NCBI RefSeq assembly: GCF_004023625.1
Contig: NZ_ML137712.1
Location: forward strand, 62,001 to 126,000
Reading direction: 5' to 3'
DNA length: 64,000 nucleotides
DNA from: Streptomyces cavernae
GTDB taxonomy: Bacteria > Actinomycetota > Actinomycetes > Streptomycetales > Streptomycetaceae
Shown piece after piece: positions 1 through 8,058 of the stretch (within the stretch, counting starts at the first letter, position 1; each line of letters begins with the position of its first letter). The position numbers and the translations under genes were made by a program. Under the pieces are notes generated by a model. That model did not search any database, was not told where the DNA came from, and saw only the letters and a program-made list of their open reading frames with translations.

Positions 1-732
1 ACCCTGGACGTCGAAGCCCATGCCGAGGTGGTCGAGGGCGATGGCGACGCACTCGATGTGCCAGCCGGGGCGGCCACGGCCCAGGGAGCCGCCGTCCCAA
101 CTCGGCTCGCCCTCGCGGGCGGCCATCCACAGCATCGGGTCGAGCGGGTTCTTCTTGCCCGGGCGGTCCGGGTCGCCGCCGCGCTCGGCGGACAGCAGCC
201 GCATGGCGGCGGCGTCGAGGCCGGACACCTTGCCGAAGTCGGGGTCGGACTCGACGGAGAAGTAGATGTCGCCTTCGAGGTCGTAGGCGGCTCCTGCGTC
301 CCGGAGCCGTTCCACGAGGGGCACGATGCCCGGTATCGCCTCGACGGCGCCGATGTACTGCTGCGGGGGAAGCATCCGCAGGGCGGTCATGTCCTCGCGG
401 AAGAGGGCGGTCTCCCGCTCGGCGAGCGCGGCCCAGTCGAGGCCGTCACGCTCCGCGCGCTCCAGCAGGGGATCGTCGACGTCCGTGACGTTCTGGACGT
501 ACTGAACCTGCCGCTTGGTGTCGAGCCACACGCGTTGTACCAGGTCGAACGCGTTGTAGGTCGCCGCGTGACCCATGTGGGTCGCGTCGTACGGGGTGAT
601 GCCGCAGACGTAGATACGGGCGACGGGGCCGGGCTCGAGGGTGATGAGGCCCCCGGTCGCGGTGTCGTGGATCCTCAGGTCGCGGCCCCGTCCGGGCAGG
701 GCGGGGACCTCAGAAGCGGGCCAGGCATGCAT
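1..732 (-). CDS. mshC: MshC, mycothiol biosynthesis cysteine ligase (partial, N-terminal 244 aa)
   Basis: MshC joins L-cysteine to GlcN-Ins with ATP, the third enzymatic step of mycothiol synthesis in the cytoplasm. The protein is a cysteinyl-tRNA synthetase relative of about 410 aa; the window holds the first 244 residues and the 3' part lies beyond base 1. The adenylation motif HMGH is at residues 52-55 after [11 protein letters not shown]. Two zinc-ligand cysteines of this family are visible, C43 and C228 in WHIECVA. The start encoding MHAW was chosen because it places the family core correctly. It is the last gene of a leftward group with the SCO1664-family gene 92 bp upstream. The KMSKS-like loop cannot be checked here. 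Confidence 0.95.
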   Translation of the reverse strand, partial: MHAWPASEVPALPGRGRDLRIHDTATGGLITLEPGPVARIYVCGITPYDATHMGHAATYNAFDLVQRVWLDTKRQVQYVQNVTDVDDPLLERAERDGLDWAALAERETALFREDMTALRMLPPQQYIGAVEAIPGIVPLVERLRDAGAAYDLEGDIYFSVESDPDFGKVSGLDAAAMRLLSAERGGDPDRPGKKNPLDPMLWMAAREGEPSWDGGSLGRGRPGWHIECVAIALDHLGMGFDVQG

Positions 733-824
733 GCCTTGAGCCTAACCGGACGGCTGTTCCGGGTACGAACCGGTAGTGCGTCAACCTGGGTGAGGTGTCC
801 TGATCCCGCCGGACCGGAGGCGTG

Positions 825-1643
825 TCACACCGGCGGCCAGGGTATGGCGGGCCAGTCGCCGCTGGGCTCCGGGTGCTTCCCGGTGGTGAGGAGCGCGGCG
901 ACCCGGCCGCGGAGGGCGTCGATCTCGGGCCCGCTGATCAGCGGGCCCAGCCGCCCCGCCAGCTCGCCCCCGGGCGCCAGCCCGTCCCGCAGCCGCCGCA
1001 GGACGTCGAGCGCCTCGTCCGTGAGCCTCTCGCCCGCCCAGCCCCACAGCAGGGTCCGCAGCTTGTTCTCGGCGTTGAAGGTGACTCCGTGGTCGATGCC
1101 GTACAGCCGGCCCCCGGCGGCGGGCAGCAGATGGCCGCCCTTGCGGTCGGCGTTGTTGATGACCGCGTCGAGGACGGCGAGCCGGCGCAGCCGCTCGTCG
1201 TCGGCGTGCACCAGCAGCGCGGTCCGGCCCTCACCGACCTCGGCGAACCCGATCGCCTTCCAGCCTTCCGCCGGCTCCTCGCCGTCGACGAGGGCGAGGA
1301 GTTCGGAACCGGCCTCGCCCTCGATCCACAGCTGGCACATGCCCTCGCCGTACGGCCCGTCCCGCAGCACGGTGGCGGGGACCAGCCCCCAACCGGTGGC
1401 CTCGGAGACCTCGTAGGCGGCCACCTCCCGCTGTGCGAGGGTGCCGTGAGGAAAGTCCCACAGAGGTCGCTCCCCGCGGACCGGCTTGTAGACGCAGGCG
1501 GCCTCCTCGTCCTCGTACGACACGGTGCAGTAGAGCACCGCGTTCGAGGCTTCCCGGATCTGTCCGCGAACGCTCAGCTCGCCACGGGCGAGCAGCTCGG
1601 TCGTGGTCACGCTCCGCGGCGGTATCCGTTCTGGCGCGGACAT
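825..1643 (-). CDS. SCO1664-family kinase-like protein of unknown substrate
   Basis: 272 aa cytoplasmic protein of a family widespread in actinobacteria (SCO1664 family). No reaction is known to me. Motifs resemble the PI3/4-kinase and HipA-like fold: VYKP near residue 51 could hold the ATP-binding lysine, NNADRKGGH looks like a catalytic loop, and YGIDHGVTF looks like the metal-binding aspartate region. The start at 1643 (MSAPER) is preferred because GGAAGG lies 6 nt upstream; an in-frame start at 1676 lacks one. The gene overlaps the DUF3090 gene by 37 bp, so translation is probably coupled, and it precedes mshC on the same strand. Confidence 0.85.
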   Translation of the reverse strand: MSAPERIPPRSVTTTELLARGELSVRGQIREASNAVLYCTVSYEDEEAACVYKPVRGERPLWDFPHGTLAQREVAAYEVSEATGWGLVPATVLRDGPYGEGMCQLWIEGEAGSELLALVDGEEPAEGWKAIGFAEVGEGRTALLVHADDERLRRLAVLDAVINNADRKGGHLLPAAGGRLYGIDHGVTFNAENKLRTLLWGWAGERLTDEALDVLRRLRDGLAPGGELAGRLGPLISGPEIDALRGRVAALLTTGKHPEPSGDWPAIPWPPV

Positions 1644-2197
1644 ACGTGTCCTTCCGGGTCGAGCGGCAGGCTGCACAGCGGGCAGGGCGGGCGCCCGGCG
1701 TTGACGACGTCGAGGGCGCGCTTGGCGAAGGCGCGGGCCTGGGCGCCGGTGAGCCGGACGCGGAGCATCGGCGGACCGTTCTCCTCGTCCTGGAGGAGCC
1801 GTTCCTCGGCCTCGGCGAGGTCCTCTTCCGTGTCGGCGTCCAGCTCGACCAGGGCCTGGGCCTCGACGATCATGCGCTGTTCTTCGCCGTCCCAGGCCAG
1901 GGCCATGGTGCCGACCCGGAACTCCTCCTCGACGGGGGACTCCAGCGGTGCGGTGTCGGTGATCTCCGTGGGGGCCATGGCGGGCACGGAGGCGCTGCCC
2001 CCGCTGCGGCGCACGACCTCGTCGAGGAGTTCGTCCATCCGCTCGGCGAGCGCCGCCACCTGCGTCTTCTCCAGGGCCACGCTGGTCACCCGCTGCCCCG
2101 CCGAGGCCTGGAGGAAGAAGGTACGGCGCCCGGGCAGCCCGACCGTACCGGCGACGAAACGGTCCGGCGGGTCGTAGAGGTACACCTGACGGGACAC
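1607..2197 (-). CDS. DUF3090 family protein with C-terminal zinc-knuckle-like motif
   Basis: 196 aa soluble protein recognised as DUF3090, a conserved actinobacterial family of unknown role that usually sits beside the SCO1664-family gene. It starts VSRQVYLYDPPDRF at a GTG with GGAG 8 nt upstream; an upstream in-frame start at 2233 adds 12 non-conserved residues. The C-terminus carries CPLCSLPLDPEGHVCP, a Cys-x2-Cys followed by His-x-Cys that could bind zinc. The downstream kinase-like gene starts inside its 3' end, so the pair is likely co-translated. No enzymatic motif was recognised. Confidence 0.88.
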   Translation of the reverse strand: MSRQVYLYDPPDRFVAGTVGLPGRRTFFLQASAGQRVTSVALEKTQVAALAERMDELLDEVVRRSGGSASVPAMAPTEITDTAPLESPVEEEFRVGTMALAWDGEEQRMIVEAQALVELDADTEEDLAEAEERLLQDEENGPPMLRVRLTGAQARAFAKRALDVVNAGRPPCPLCSLPLDPEGHVCPRQNGYRRGA

Positions 2198-2289
2198 GTC
2201 CTCATCTCCATCGCGATCGACTGCTGCTGACAAATGTGTGCTGACGACAAGGCGCTAATGCGACCGCTTCACCCTACTGCGGCCGACGA

Positions 2290-2976
2290 TCACGGTGCGC
2301 CCGCGCCGCCCCCGACAGGGGCGTCTCCGCCCGGCGGCTCCTCGCGCGGCACGAGTGACGCGAAGTCACCGGTGTCGCCAAGGCGCACCAGAAAGGGCCG
2401 CAGCCGTGTGTAGCGGATCGCGGTGATGGAACACGGTTCAACAGAAATCCGCTGAAAGAGGTCCAGATGAAGTCCGAGTGCGTCCGCGACCAGCGACTTG
2501 ATGATGTCGCCGTGCGAGCACATGAGGTAGACGGCGTCGGCCCCGTGGTCGCGTTCCACGCGCGCGTTCCACTCGCGCACCGCCTCGGCGGCCCTGGTCT
2601 GCATGGCCCGCATCGACTCCCCGCCCGGGAAGGCGGCGGCGGAGGGATGCGCCTGGACGACCTCCATGAGTGGTTCGTCCTTCAGTTCGGCCAGTTTGCG
2701 GCCGGACCAGTCTCCGTAGTGGCACTCCCCGATGCGGTCGTCGGTGTGCGGGGTGAGTTCCGGCCGGGCGTCCAGGAGGGGCGCCACGGTCTCCTGGCAG
2801 CGTTGCAGGGGGCTGGTGACGACCTCGGCGAGGGGCAGGTCCGCCAGGCGGCCGGGGAGGGCCGCGGCCTGGGCGGTGCCGCGCTCGTCGAGGGCGACGC
2901 CGGGCGTCCAGCCGGCGAGCAGGCCCGCGGTGTTGGCGGTGGAGCGTCCGTGCCGGACGAGGATCAGCGTGGGCAT
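2290..2976 (-). CDS. Histidine phosphatase (phosphoglycerate mutase-like, MSMEG_4193 family)
   Basis: 228 aa protein of the histidine phosphatase superfamily. The catalytic signature LVRHGRST is at residues 6-13, with the phospho-accepting His9; the second half has SHGDIIKSL, the usual His-Gly of the distal motif. Family members remove or move phosphate on small molecules; the substrate is not predictable from sequence. The start MPTLILVRHG was chosen because homologues begin immediately before the RHG motif; the ribosome site is weak. It is the first gene of the leftward group that continues to mshC and is divergent from corA, whose start lies about 53 bp away. Confidence 0.88.
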   Translation of the reverse strand: MPTLILVRHGRSTANTAGLLAGWTPGVALDERGTAQAAALPGRLADLPLAEVVTSPLQRCQETVAPLLDARPELTPHTDDRIGECHYGDWSGRKLAELKDEPLMEVVQAHPSAAAFPGGESMRAMQTRAAEAVREWNARVERDHGADAVYLMCSHGDIIKSLVADALGLHLDLFQRISVEPCSITAIRYTRLRPFLVRLGDTGDFASLVPREEPPGGDAPVGGGAGAP

Positions 2977-3029
2977 GCCGTCCAGCGTACGGTGACGTGC
3001 CGGGTGCCAGGCCGGGACGGTGGCGCTCC

Positions 3030-4025
3030 ATGATCGTGGACTGTGCCATCTACCGTGACGGGCACCGTGTGCAGGGCCCCGAGGACCTCTCCGACGCCTT
3101 GGCCGAGGCACGTGCACAGGGTGCCTTCCTGTGGATCGGGCTGCACGATCCCACCGAGAAGGAGTTCGACCGGGTCGCCGAGGAGTTCGCTCTTCATCCG
3201 CTGGCGGTCGAGGACGCCCTGAAGGCGCATCAGCGGCCGAAGCTGGAGGTCTACGACGATTCGCTGTTCCTGGTCCTCAAGCCGGTGAGCTACGAACCGG
3301 AGACCGACACCGTCTCCTCGGGCGAGATCATGGTCTTCGTCGGGGACTCCTTCGCGGTGACCGTGCGCCATGGCGACTGCTGGCCGCTGGCGGAGGTCCG
3401 CACCAGCCTGGAACAGCAGCCGGACTTGTTCCGGCACGGCCCCACGGCGGTGCTGTACATGATCGCGGACGCCACCGTCGACCACTATCTGGAGGTCGCC
3501 GGGGAGTTGCAGACCGATCTGGAGGAGCTGGAGGCGGAGGTGTTCGCGCCGGACGGCGAAGGGACACGGAGCACCGCGTCGCAGATCTACAACTTCAAAC
3601 GGCAGATCCTGGAGTTCCGCAGGGCGACCGTTCCGCTGGCGGGGCCGGTGAACCGGCTCGCGGGCCTCGGCGCGGTCAATGCCACGCTGCCCTACGTGAA
3701 CGCCGAGGCGCGGCCGTTCTTCCGGGACGTCGGTGACCATCTGACGCGGGTGAACGAGTCGGTGGAGGCACTGGACCGGCTGGTGTCGGACATCCTGTCG
3801 GCGCATCTGGCGCAGACGAGCGTGCGGCAGAACGACGACATGCGGAAGATCTCGTCCTGGGCCGCCATGGCCGCCGTTCCCACGATGGTCGCGGGTGTCT
3901 ACGGCATGAACTTCGAGCACATGCCGGAGCTGCGCTGGACGTGGGGCTATCCGGCGGTGCTGCTGGTGATGGTGGTACTGGAGGTCATGTTGTACCGGCA
4001 GTTCAAGCGGCGGGGGTGGCTGTAG
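3030..4025 (+). CDS. corA: CorA-type Mg2+/Co2+ channel
   Basis: 331 aa CorA family inner-membrane channel that lets Mg2+ and related divalent cations into the cell. The long N-terminal cytosolic part (to about residue 265) is helical and acidic, and two C-terminal membrane helices follow. The defining YGMNFEHMPEL loop (GMN motif) follows the first helix and the protein ends with the usual basic tail QFKRRGWL. The ATG encoding MIVDCAIYRDG was chosen over the upstream GTG at 2997 because homologues begin there. It is divergent from the histidine phosphatase gene. Confidence 0.94.
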   Translation: MIVDCAIYRDGHRVQGPEDLSDALAEARAQGAFLWIGLHDPTEKEFDRVAEEFALHPLAVEDALKAHQRPKLEVYDDSLFLVLKPVSYEPETDTVSSGEIMVFVGDSFAVTVRHGDCWPLAEVRTSLEQQPDLFRHGPTAVLYMIADATVDHYLEVAGELQTDLEELEAEVFAPDGEGTRSTASQIYNFKRQILEFRRATVPLAGPVNRLAGLGAVNATLPYVNAEARPFFRDVGDHLTRVNESVEALDRLVSDILSAHLAQTSVRQNDDMRKISSWAAMAAVPTMVAGVYGMNFEHMPELRWTWGYPAVLLVMVVLEVMLYRQFKRRGWL

Positions 4026-4298
4026 GGGGCGAGGGCCGAGGGGCGCGCGGATGCCCCAAAAGCGGGTGACCCGGGGGGGGCATAGCGGGCGGGTGGTCTG
4101 GGGCGAGTGGGTGGCCCAGGGGGCCGCCGGTACACGCGCGTACGTGCGGGGTCGGCGGGTCGCGGGGTTGGACGGTGTGCTTAGGCGGTCGGCGGTCGGG
4201 CGGTCGCGGGGTCGGACGGCCGGGAGCTGGGCGGTCGCGGGAGGTGGGCTCGGTCCGTGCCGGCCCCTCACGCGCGCGTGCTCCCGGGTGCGCCCCGC

Positions 4299-5087
4299 TT
4301 ACGCGAACTCTGCGGCCGTCGTCGCGGGACCGCCCAGGGCGTTGCGGCGTTCGGGCATCTTCAGGGAGACCATGCGCCGCCAGCCGCCCGCCCGTTCGTA
4401 CGCGTACACAGCGTGGATGCCCGCGGCGAGCACGGCCGACTTGGCGCGGGACCAGCCGAGGATGCGGCCCATGTGGGCCATCACGGCCAGGCTGACGTCC
4501 CGGTAGATGCGGATCTCCGCGAGCGCGGACTCACGCAGGGTGCGCTGGATGGCGCGGCCGTGTCCGGCGTAGGCGAAGCGCAGCAACTCCTCGTGGCAGT
4601 AGGCGAGATGGTTGTCCTCGTCGTCGGAGATCATCCGGACCGCGCGGCCGATGTCGGGGTGGTCGGCGAAGTGCTTGCGCAGCAGGTCCATCTGTTCGGA
4701 GGCACGCTGCTCGGTGACTCTGCTGTGGGCGAGGTAGGTGACGATGTCCTGCACGGTCAGTGGCTGGTCGGCCTTGAGCTGCTCGTGGGCGAGGCCGATG
4801 CCGTGCTTCTCCAGGAGCATGGTGTAGTCGGTGTCGGACGGCACGTCGACGGGTTTGAGGCCGCGCTTCTTCATCAGGGCGTTGAAGATCCGCCCGTGTT
4901 TGTCCTCGTCGGCGCCGTGGCGGGTGATCTTGGGTGCCATGGCGCTCTCGCTCTGCGGGACGAGGGCGGCGATCCGCGCGTTCTCCCAGCCGCCCTGGGC
5001 CTCACCGCTGGCCGCTATGGAGCAGAAGAGCCGGAACGACTCGTCGTTGTCGAGGATCTCCTGGAACAGACTCTTGGCCGAAAGCAT
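4299..5087 (-). CDS. Ferritin-like (diiron) protein
   Basis: 262 aa protein with a ferritin-like four-helix pattern. Candidate metal ligands are in HGADEDKHGRIFN (Glu plus E-x2-H style spacing) and in ISDDEDNHLAYCHEE, where acidic residues and histidines recur one helix turn apart. Such proteins are often diiron oxygenases or hydroxylases, but the substrate here is unknown. The ATG at 5087 (MLSAKSLF) has a strong GGAGGT 7 nt upstream, which rejects the longer open frame to 5168. It is a single gene, convergent with corA and followed upstream by a repeat-containing spacer. Confidence 0.85.
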   Translation of the reverse strand: MLSAKSLFQEILDNDESFRLFCSIAASGEAQGGWENARIAALVPQSESAMAPKITRHGADEDKHGRIFNALMKKRGLKPVDVPSDTDYTMLLEKHGIGLAHEQLKADQPLTVQDIVTYLAHSRVTEQRASEQMDLLRKHFADHPDIGRAVRMISDDEDNHLAYCHEELLRFAYAGHGRAIQRTLRESALAEIRIYRDVSLAVMAHMGRILGWSRAKSAVLAAGIHAVYAYERAGGWRRMVSLKMPERRNALGGPATTAAEFA

Positions 5088-5421
5088 TGCTGCCACCTCC
5101 ACTGCAGGACTCCGCAAAGAACGAGTCAAATGCGGCGACAGGGGTGCGGCAACAGCTGTGCCGGACAATTCCGCCGAACGAAGGACAGCACGGGTCGTGA
5201 AACATGAGTCGTGAAGGCGCGTAACCGAGCCGGGCGGTGCGGCGTTGTTCCCCGTGACGGCCGTGGCGGGGAAGACCCCCGAGCCCCCACCACGGCCGCA
5301 GGAACTCCTCCCGAGCCACCGCCGCAGGAACTACTCCCCCACCACGGCGGCAGGAACTGCTCCCCCGCCGCGCCGCAGGAACCCCGCTGCGCGGCAAGGC
5401 CCTCCCCGCCGTCGTCGTCCG
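5088..5421. repeat. Spacer with a 26-bp tandem repeat (3.3 copies)
   Basis: Between the ferritin-like gene and the F420-type oxidoreductase gene there is no credible gene. Starting at 5298, 5324, 5350 and 5375 the block GCAGGAACT or GCAGGAACC recurs with a 26, 26 and 25 bp period, each followed by a CTCC/CCACC-rich stretch. Short frames run through it in several phases but none has a ribosome site or recognisable product. Confidence 0.7.
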
Positions 5422-6477
5422 TTACCCGAGGCCGGCCCGCTCCAGGGCCTCGGAGCCAGCCCGGAGCGAGGCGACGCGCTCCTCGAGCGTGAAGCCCGCG
5501 GGAGCCAGCGTCAGGGTGGTGACCCCGGCCTCGGCGTAGGCCTTCATGCGGTCCGCGATGCGGTCGACCGAACCCAGCAGGGTGGTCTGGTCGATCAGCT
5601 CGTGCGGTACGGCGGCCGCGGCGCCCTGCTTGTCGCCGGAGAGGTACTTGTCCTGGATCTCGGCGGCTTCCTTCTCGTAGCCCATGCGTCCGGCGAGCTG
5701 GTTGTAGAAGTTCTGCTTGCGGCTGCCCATGCCGCCGACGTAGAGCGCGGTGTACGGGCGGAAGGTGTCGGCGAGCGCGGTGACGTCCTTGTCGTCACCG
5801 ACGGCGAGGGGCAGCGTGGGGCACACGTCGAAGCCGTCCATGGTCTTCCCGGACTTCTCCCGACCCGCCCTGAGGTGGCTGAGGGCGGTGTCCTCGAGGT
5901 GGGCCGCCGAGGGGAAGATGAGCAGCGCGCCGTCGGCGATCTCACCCGTCTGCTCAAGGTTCTTGGGGCCGATCGCGGCGATGTAGAGCGGGATGTGCTC
6001 GCGCTGCGGGTGCACGGTGAGCTTGATCGGCTTGCCCGGGCCGCCGGGCAGCGGGAGGGTCCAGTGCTCGCCCTCGTAGGACAGCCGCTCCCGCGTCATC
6101 GCCTTGCGGATGATCTCGACGTACTCACGGGTGCGGGCCAGTGGCTTGTCGAACTTGACGCCGTACCAGCCCTCGGAGACCTGCGGGCCGGAGACGCCGA
6201 GGCCGAGGCGGAAGCGGCCGCCGGAGAGCGAGTCGAGGGTCGCGGCGGTCATCGCGGTCATCGCGGGCTGACGGGCCGGGATCTGGAAGATGGCCGAGCC
6301 GACGTCGATGCGCTCGGTCTGGGCGGCGACCCAGGTCAGCACGGTGGCCGCGTCGGATCCGTAGGCCTCCGCGGCCCAGCAGACGGCGTAGCCGAGCCGG
6401 TCGGCCTCCTGGGCCACGGCGAGATTGTCCGCGTCCATTCCGGCACCCCAGTAGCCGAGGTTGATCCCGAGCTGCAT
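5422..6477 (-). CDS. LLM class F420-dependent oxidoreductase
   Basis: 351 aa luciferase-like (beta/alpha)8-barrel protein. The N-terminus MQLGINLGYWG, the segment SGGRFRLGLGVSGPQ and the segment LYIAAIGPKNLE are characteristic of the coenzyme F420-dependent LLM family, which passes hydride between F420H2 and a small organic substrate. The substrate is unknown. AGGGG lies about 8 nt upstream of the ATG at 6477. Length matches the family. The gene stands alone; its promoter must lie in the spacer shared with the MITE-like element. Confidence 0.92.
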   Translation of the reverse strand: MQLGINLGYWGAGMDADNLAVAQEADRLGYAVCWAAEAYGSDAATVLTWVAAQTERIDVGSAIFQIPARQPAMTAMTAATLDSLSGGRFRLGLGVSGPQVSEGWYGVKFDKPLARTREYVEIIRKAMTRERLSYEGEHWTLPLPGGPGKPIKLTVHPQREHIPLYIAAIGPKNLEQTGEIADGALLIFPSAAHLEDTALSHLRAGREKSGKTMDGFDVCPTLPLAVGDDKDVTALADTFRPYTALYVGGMGSRKQNFYNQLAGRMGYEKEAAEIQDKYLSGDKQGAAAAVPHELIDQTTLLGSVDRIADRMKAYAEAGVTTLTLAPAGFTLEERVASLRAGSEALERAGLG

Positions 6478-7074
6478 GGCCGATCCCCTTACCCATCAGT
6501 AACGTCCCTTGCTCCGGAGACACTAGCGCGCCCGGCCCTCCGTGCGGCAGGCATGGGCCGCGTGAGGCCGCGCACGTGGGACCGGCCCGCCGCCCGGCGT
6601 CAGGTCCGCGGTCCTCCCGCGGTCCGGCCCGGCGGGGCGGGCCCGTTCGGGCCAGGGAGCTTCTGGTGGATGTCCGTGGAAGAGAGAGCGGCGTTCGGTG
6701 CGTGCTCTGGGGGTCCCCCCTGCTCGAAGAGCTTGGGGGAGCGTGCCGGGCGTCGCGACGCCGCGGAGATCCATCAGAAGCCCCCCAAGGGCTGTCCCGT
6801 AATCCCCGGTGGATCCGCGCGCGGCGTCATGGGGGTCCCCCCTGCTCGAGCGAAGTCGAGAGCTTGGGGGAGCGGTGCATCGCAAGGCGGAGGGTCGCTC
6901 GCATACTGGATGTATTCGGGCGATCCGACAACGCAGCGAGGTGCCGTAGCTGTCGTCGTGCGCCCGCCGGGGATTACGGGAAAGCCCTTAGGGGCGGGGG
7001 CCCGTTCGGGCAGCGCCGAATCGGTTGTCCACAGGGTCTCCGCGAGGACAGGTCCGGACAGTAATCTCGCGGCC
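6478..7074. other. 597-bp spacer holding hairpin repeats and a MITE-like element
   Basis: This spacer separates two divergent oxidoreductase genes and encodes no credible protein. It contains one copy of the window's dispersed hairpin (about 6708-6743) followed by a GTCGCGAC-centred palindrome near 6750, then a 203-bp element with 26-bp terminal inverted repeats that itself holds a second hairpin copy. Confidence 0.7.
6787..6989. mobile_element. MITE-like element with 26-bp terminal inverted repeats
   Basis: The left end 6787-6812 (AAGGGCTGTCCCGTAATCCC...) and the right end 6964-6989 are inverted copies with 24 of 26 positions matching. The 203-bp element carries no transposase; its interior holds the hairpin GGGGGTCCCC...GGGGGAGC at about 6831-6873. 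Ends beginning AGGGCTGTCCCGTAA resemble ends of Streptomyces IS5-type elements as I remember them, so mobilisation in trans by such a transposase is inferred. No clear target duplication is visible. Confidence 0.6.
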
Positions 7075-8058
7075 ATGGAGCAGAGGCATCTCGGCCGGAC
7101 CGGCCTGCGTGTGTCCCGGATCGGGCTCGGCACCCTCACCTGGGGGCGGGACACCGACGAGCACGACGCCGCGGACCTGTTGAAGGCGTTCTGGGAGGCG
7201 GGCGGAACTCTGATCGACACGGCGGACGTGTACGGCGGAGGGGAGGCCGAGTATCTGCTCGGGCAGCTCATGGAGGGTCTGGTACCGCGCCGGGAACTGG
7301 TGATCGCGACGAAGGCGGGCAGCGTACCGGACCCGGACCGGCGCTTCGACGGCTCGCGTGGCCATCTGCTGGCCGCCCTGGACGCCTCCCTGGCCCGGCT
7401 CGGCACCGACTACGTCGATCTGTGGCAGGTGCACGCCTACGATCCCGACACCCCGCTGGAGGAGACGCTCCAGGCCCTCGACCTAGCGGTCAGCAGCGGG
7501 CGGGCCCGGTACGCCGGGGTGTCAAACTTCTGTGGGTGGCAGCTGGCCAAGGCGGCGACGTGGCAGCTCGCCGCGCCGGGAACGCGCACCCGGCTGGCCA
7601 GTACGCAGATGGAGTACTCGCTGCTGCAGCGCGGTGTGGAACGGGAGGTGCTGCCCGCGGCGCTCGACCTGGGTATAGGGCTGCTGCCCTCCTCACCGCT
7701 CGGGCGCGGGGTGCTGACCGGCAAGTACCGGGGCGGCACGCCCGCCGACTCGAGGGGCGGCTCCGAGCATCTGGCCCCCTTCGTCGCCCCGTACCTCGAC
7801 GACGCGGCGAGCCGCATCGTGGACGCCGTGACGACGGCGGCGGACGGGCTCGCGTCGACCCCGCTCCAGGTCGCCCTCGCCTGGGTCCGTGACCGGCCGG
7901 GGGTGACCGCGCCCATCATCGGCCCGCGCAACGCACAGCAGCTCACGGCGGCGTTGTCAGTGGAGGCCCTTAGTCTTCCTGACGAGATCTGCCGGGCGCT
8001 GGACGACGTGTCCGCGCCGGTGCACCGCTATCCCGATCACGACTGGAGCACGCTGTGA
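7075..8058 (+). CDS. Aldo/keto reductase
   Basis: 327 aa cytoplasmic AKR (beta/alpha)8-barrel, expected to reduce a carbonyl with NADPH. The tetrad is present: Asp and Tyr in LIDTADVYGGG, Lys in IATKAGS and His in WQVHAYD. The C-terminal segment APIIGPRNAQQL fits the NADPH-phosphate region. The start MEQRHLGRTGL is the usual family beginning; the frame is open far upstream only because of high GC. No Shine-Dalgarno is visible and CAGTAATCT lies about 14 nt upstream, so the transcript may be nearly leaderless. The stop overlaps the next start by 4 bp. Confidence 0.93.
   Translation: MEQRHLGRTGLRVSRIGLGTLTWGRDTDEHDAADLLKAFWEAGGTLIDTADVYGGGEAEYLLGQLMEGLVPRRELVIATKAGSVPDPDRRFDGSRGHLLAALDASLARLGTDYVDLWQVHAYDPDTPLEETLQALDLAVSSGRARYAGVSNFCGWQLAKAATWQLAAPGTRTRLASTQMEYSLLQRGVEREVLPAALDLGIGLLPSSPLGRGVLTGKYRGGTPADSRGGSEHLAPFVAPYLDDAASRIVDAVTTAADGLASTPLQVALAWVRDRPGVTAPIIGPRNAQQLTAALSVEALSLPDEICRALDDVSAPVHRYPDHDWSTL

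Noticed and set aside
5245..8058. 937-codon open frame ending with the aldo/keto reductase
   Set aside because: Only the last 327 codons match the family; upstream it runs antisense through the F420-type oxidoreductase gene and the repeat spacer.
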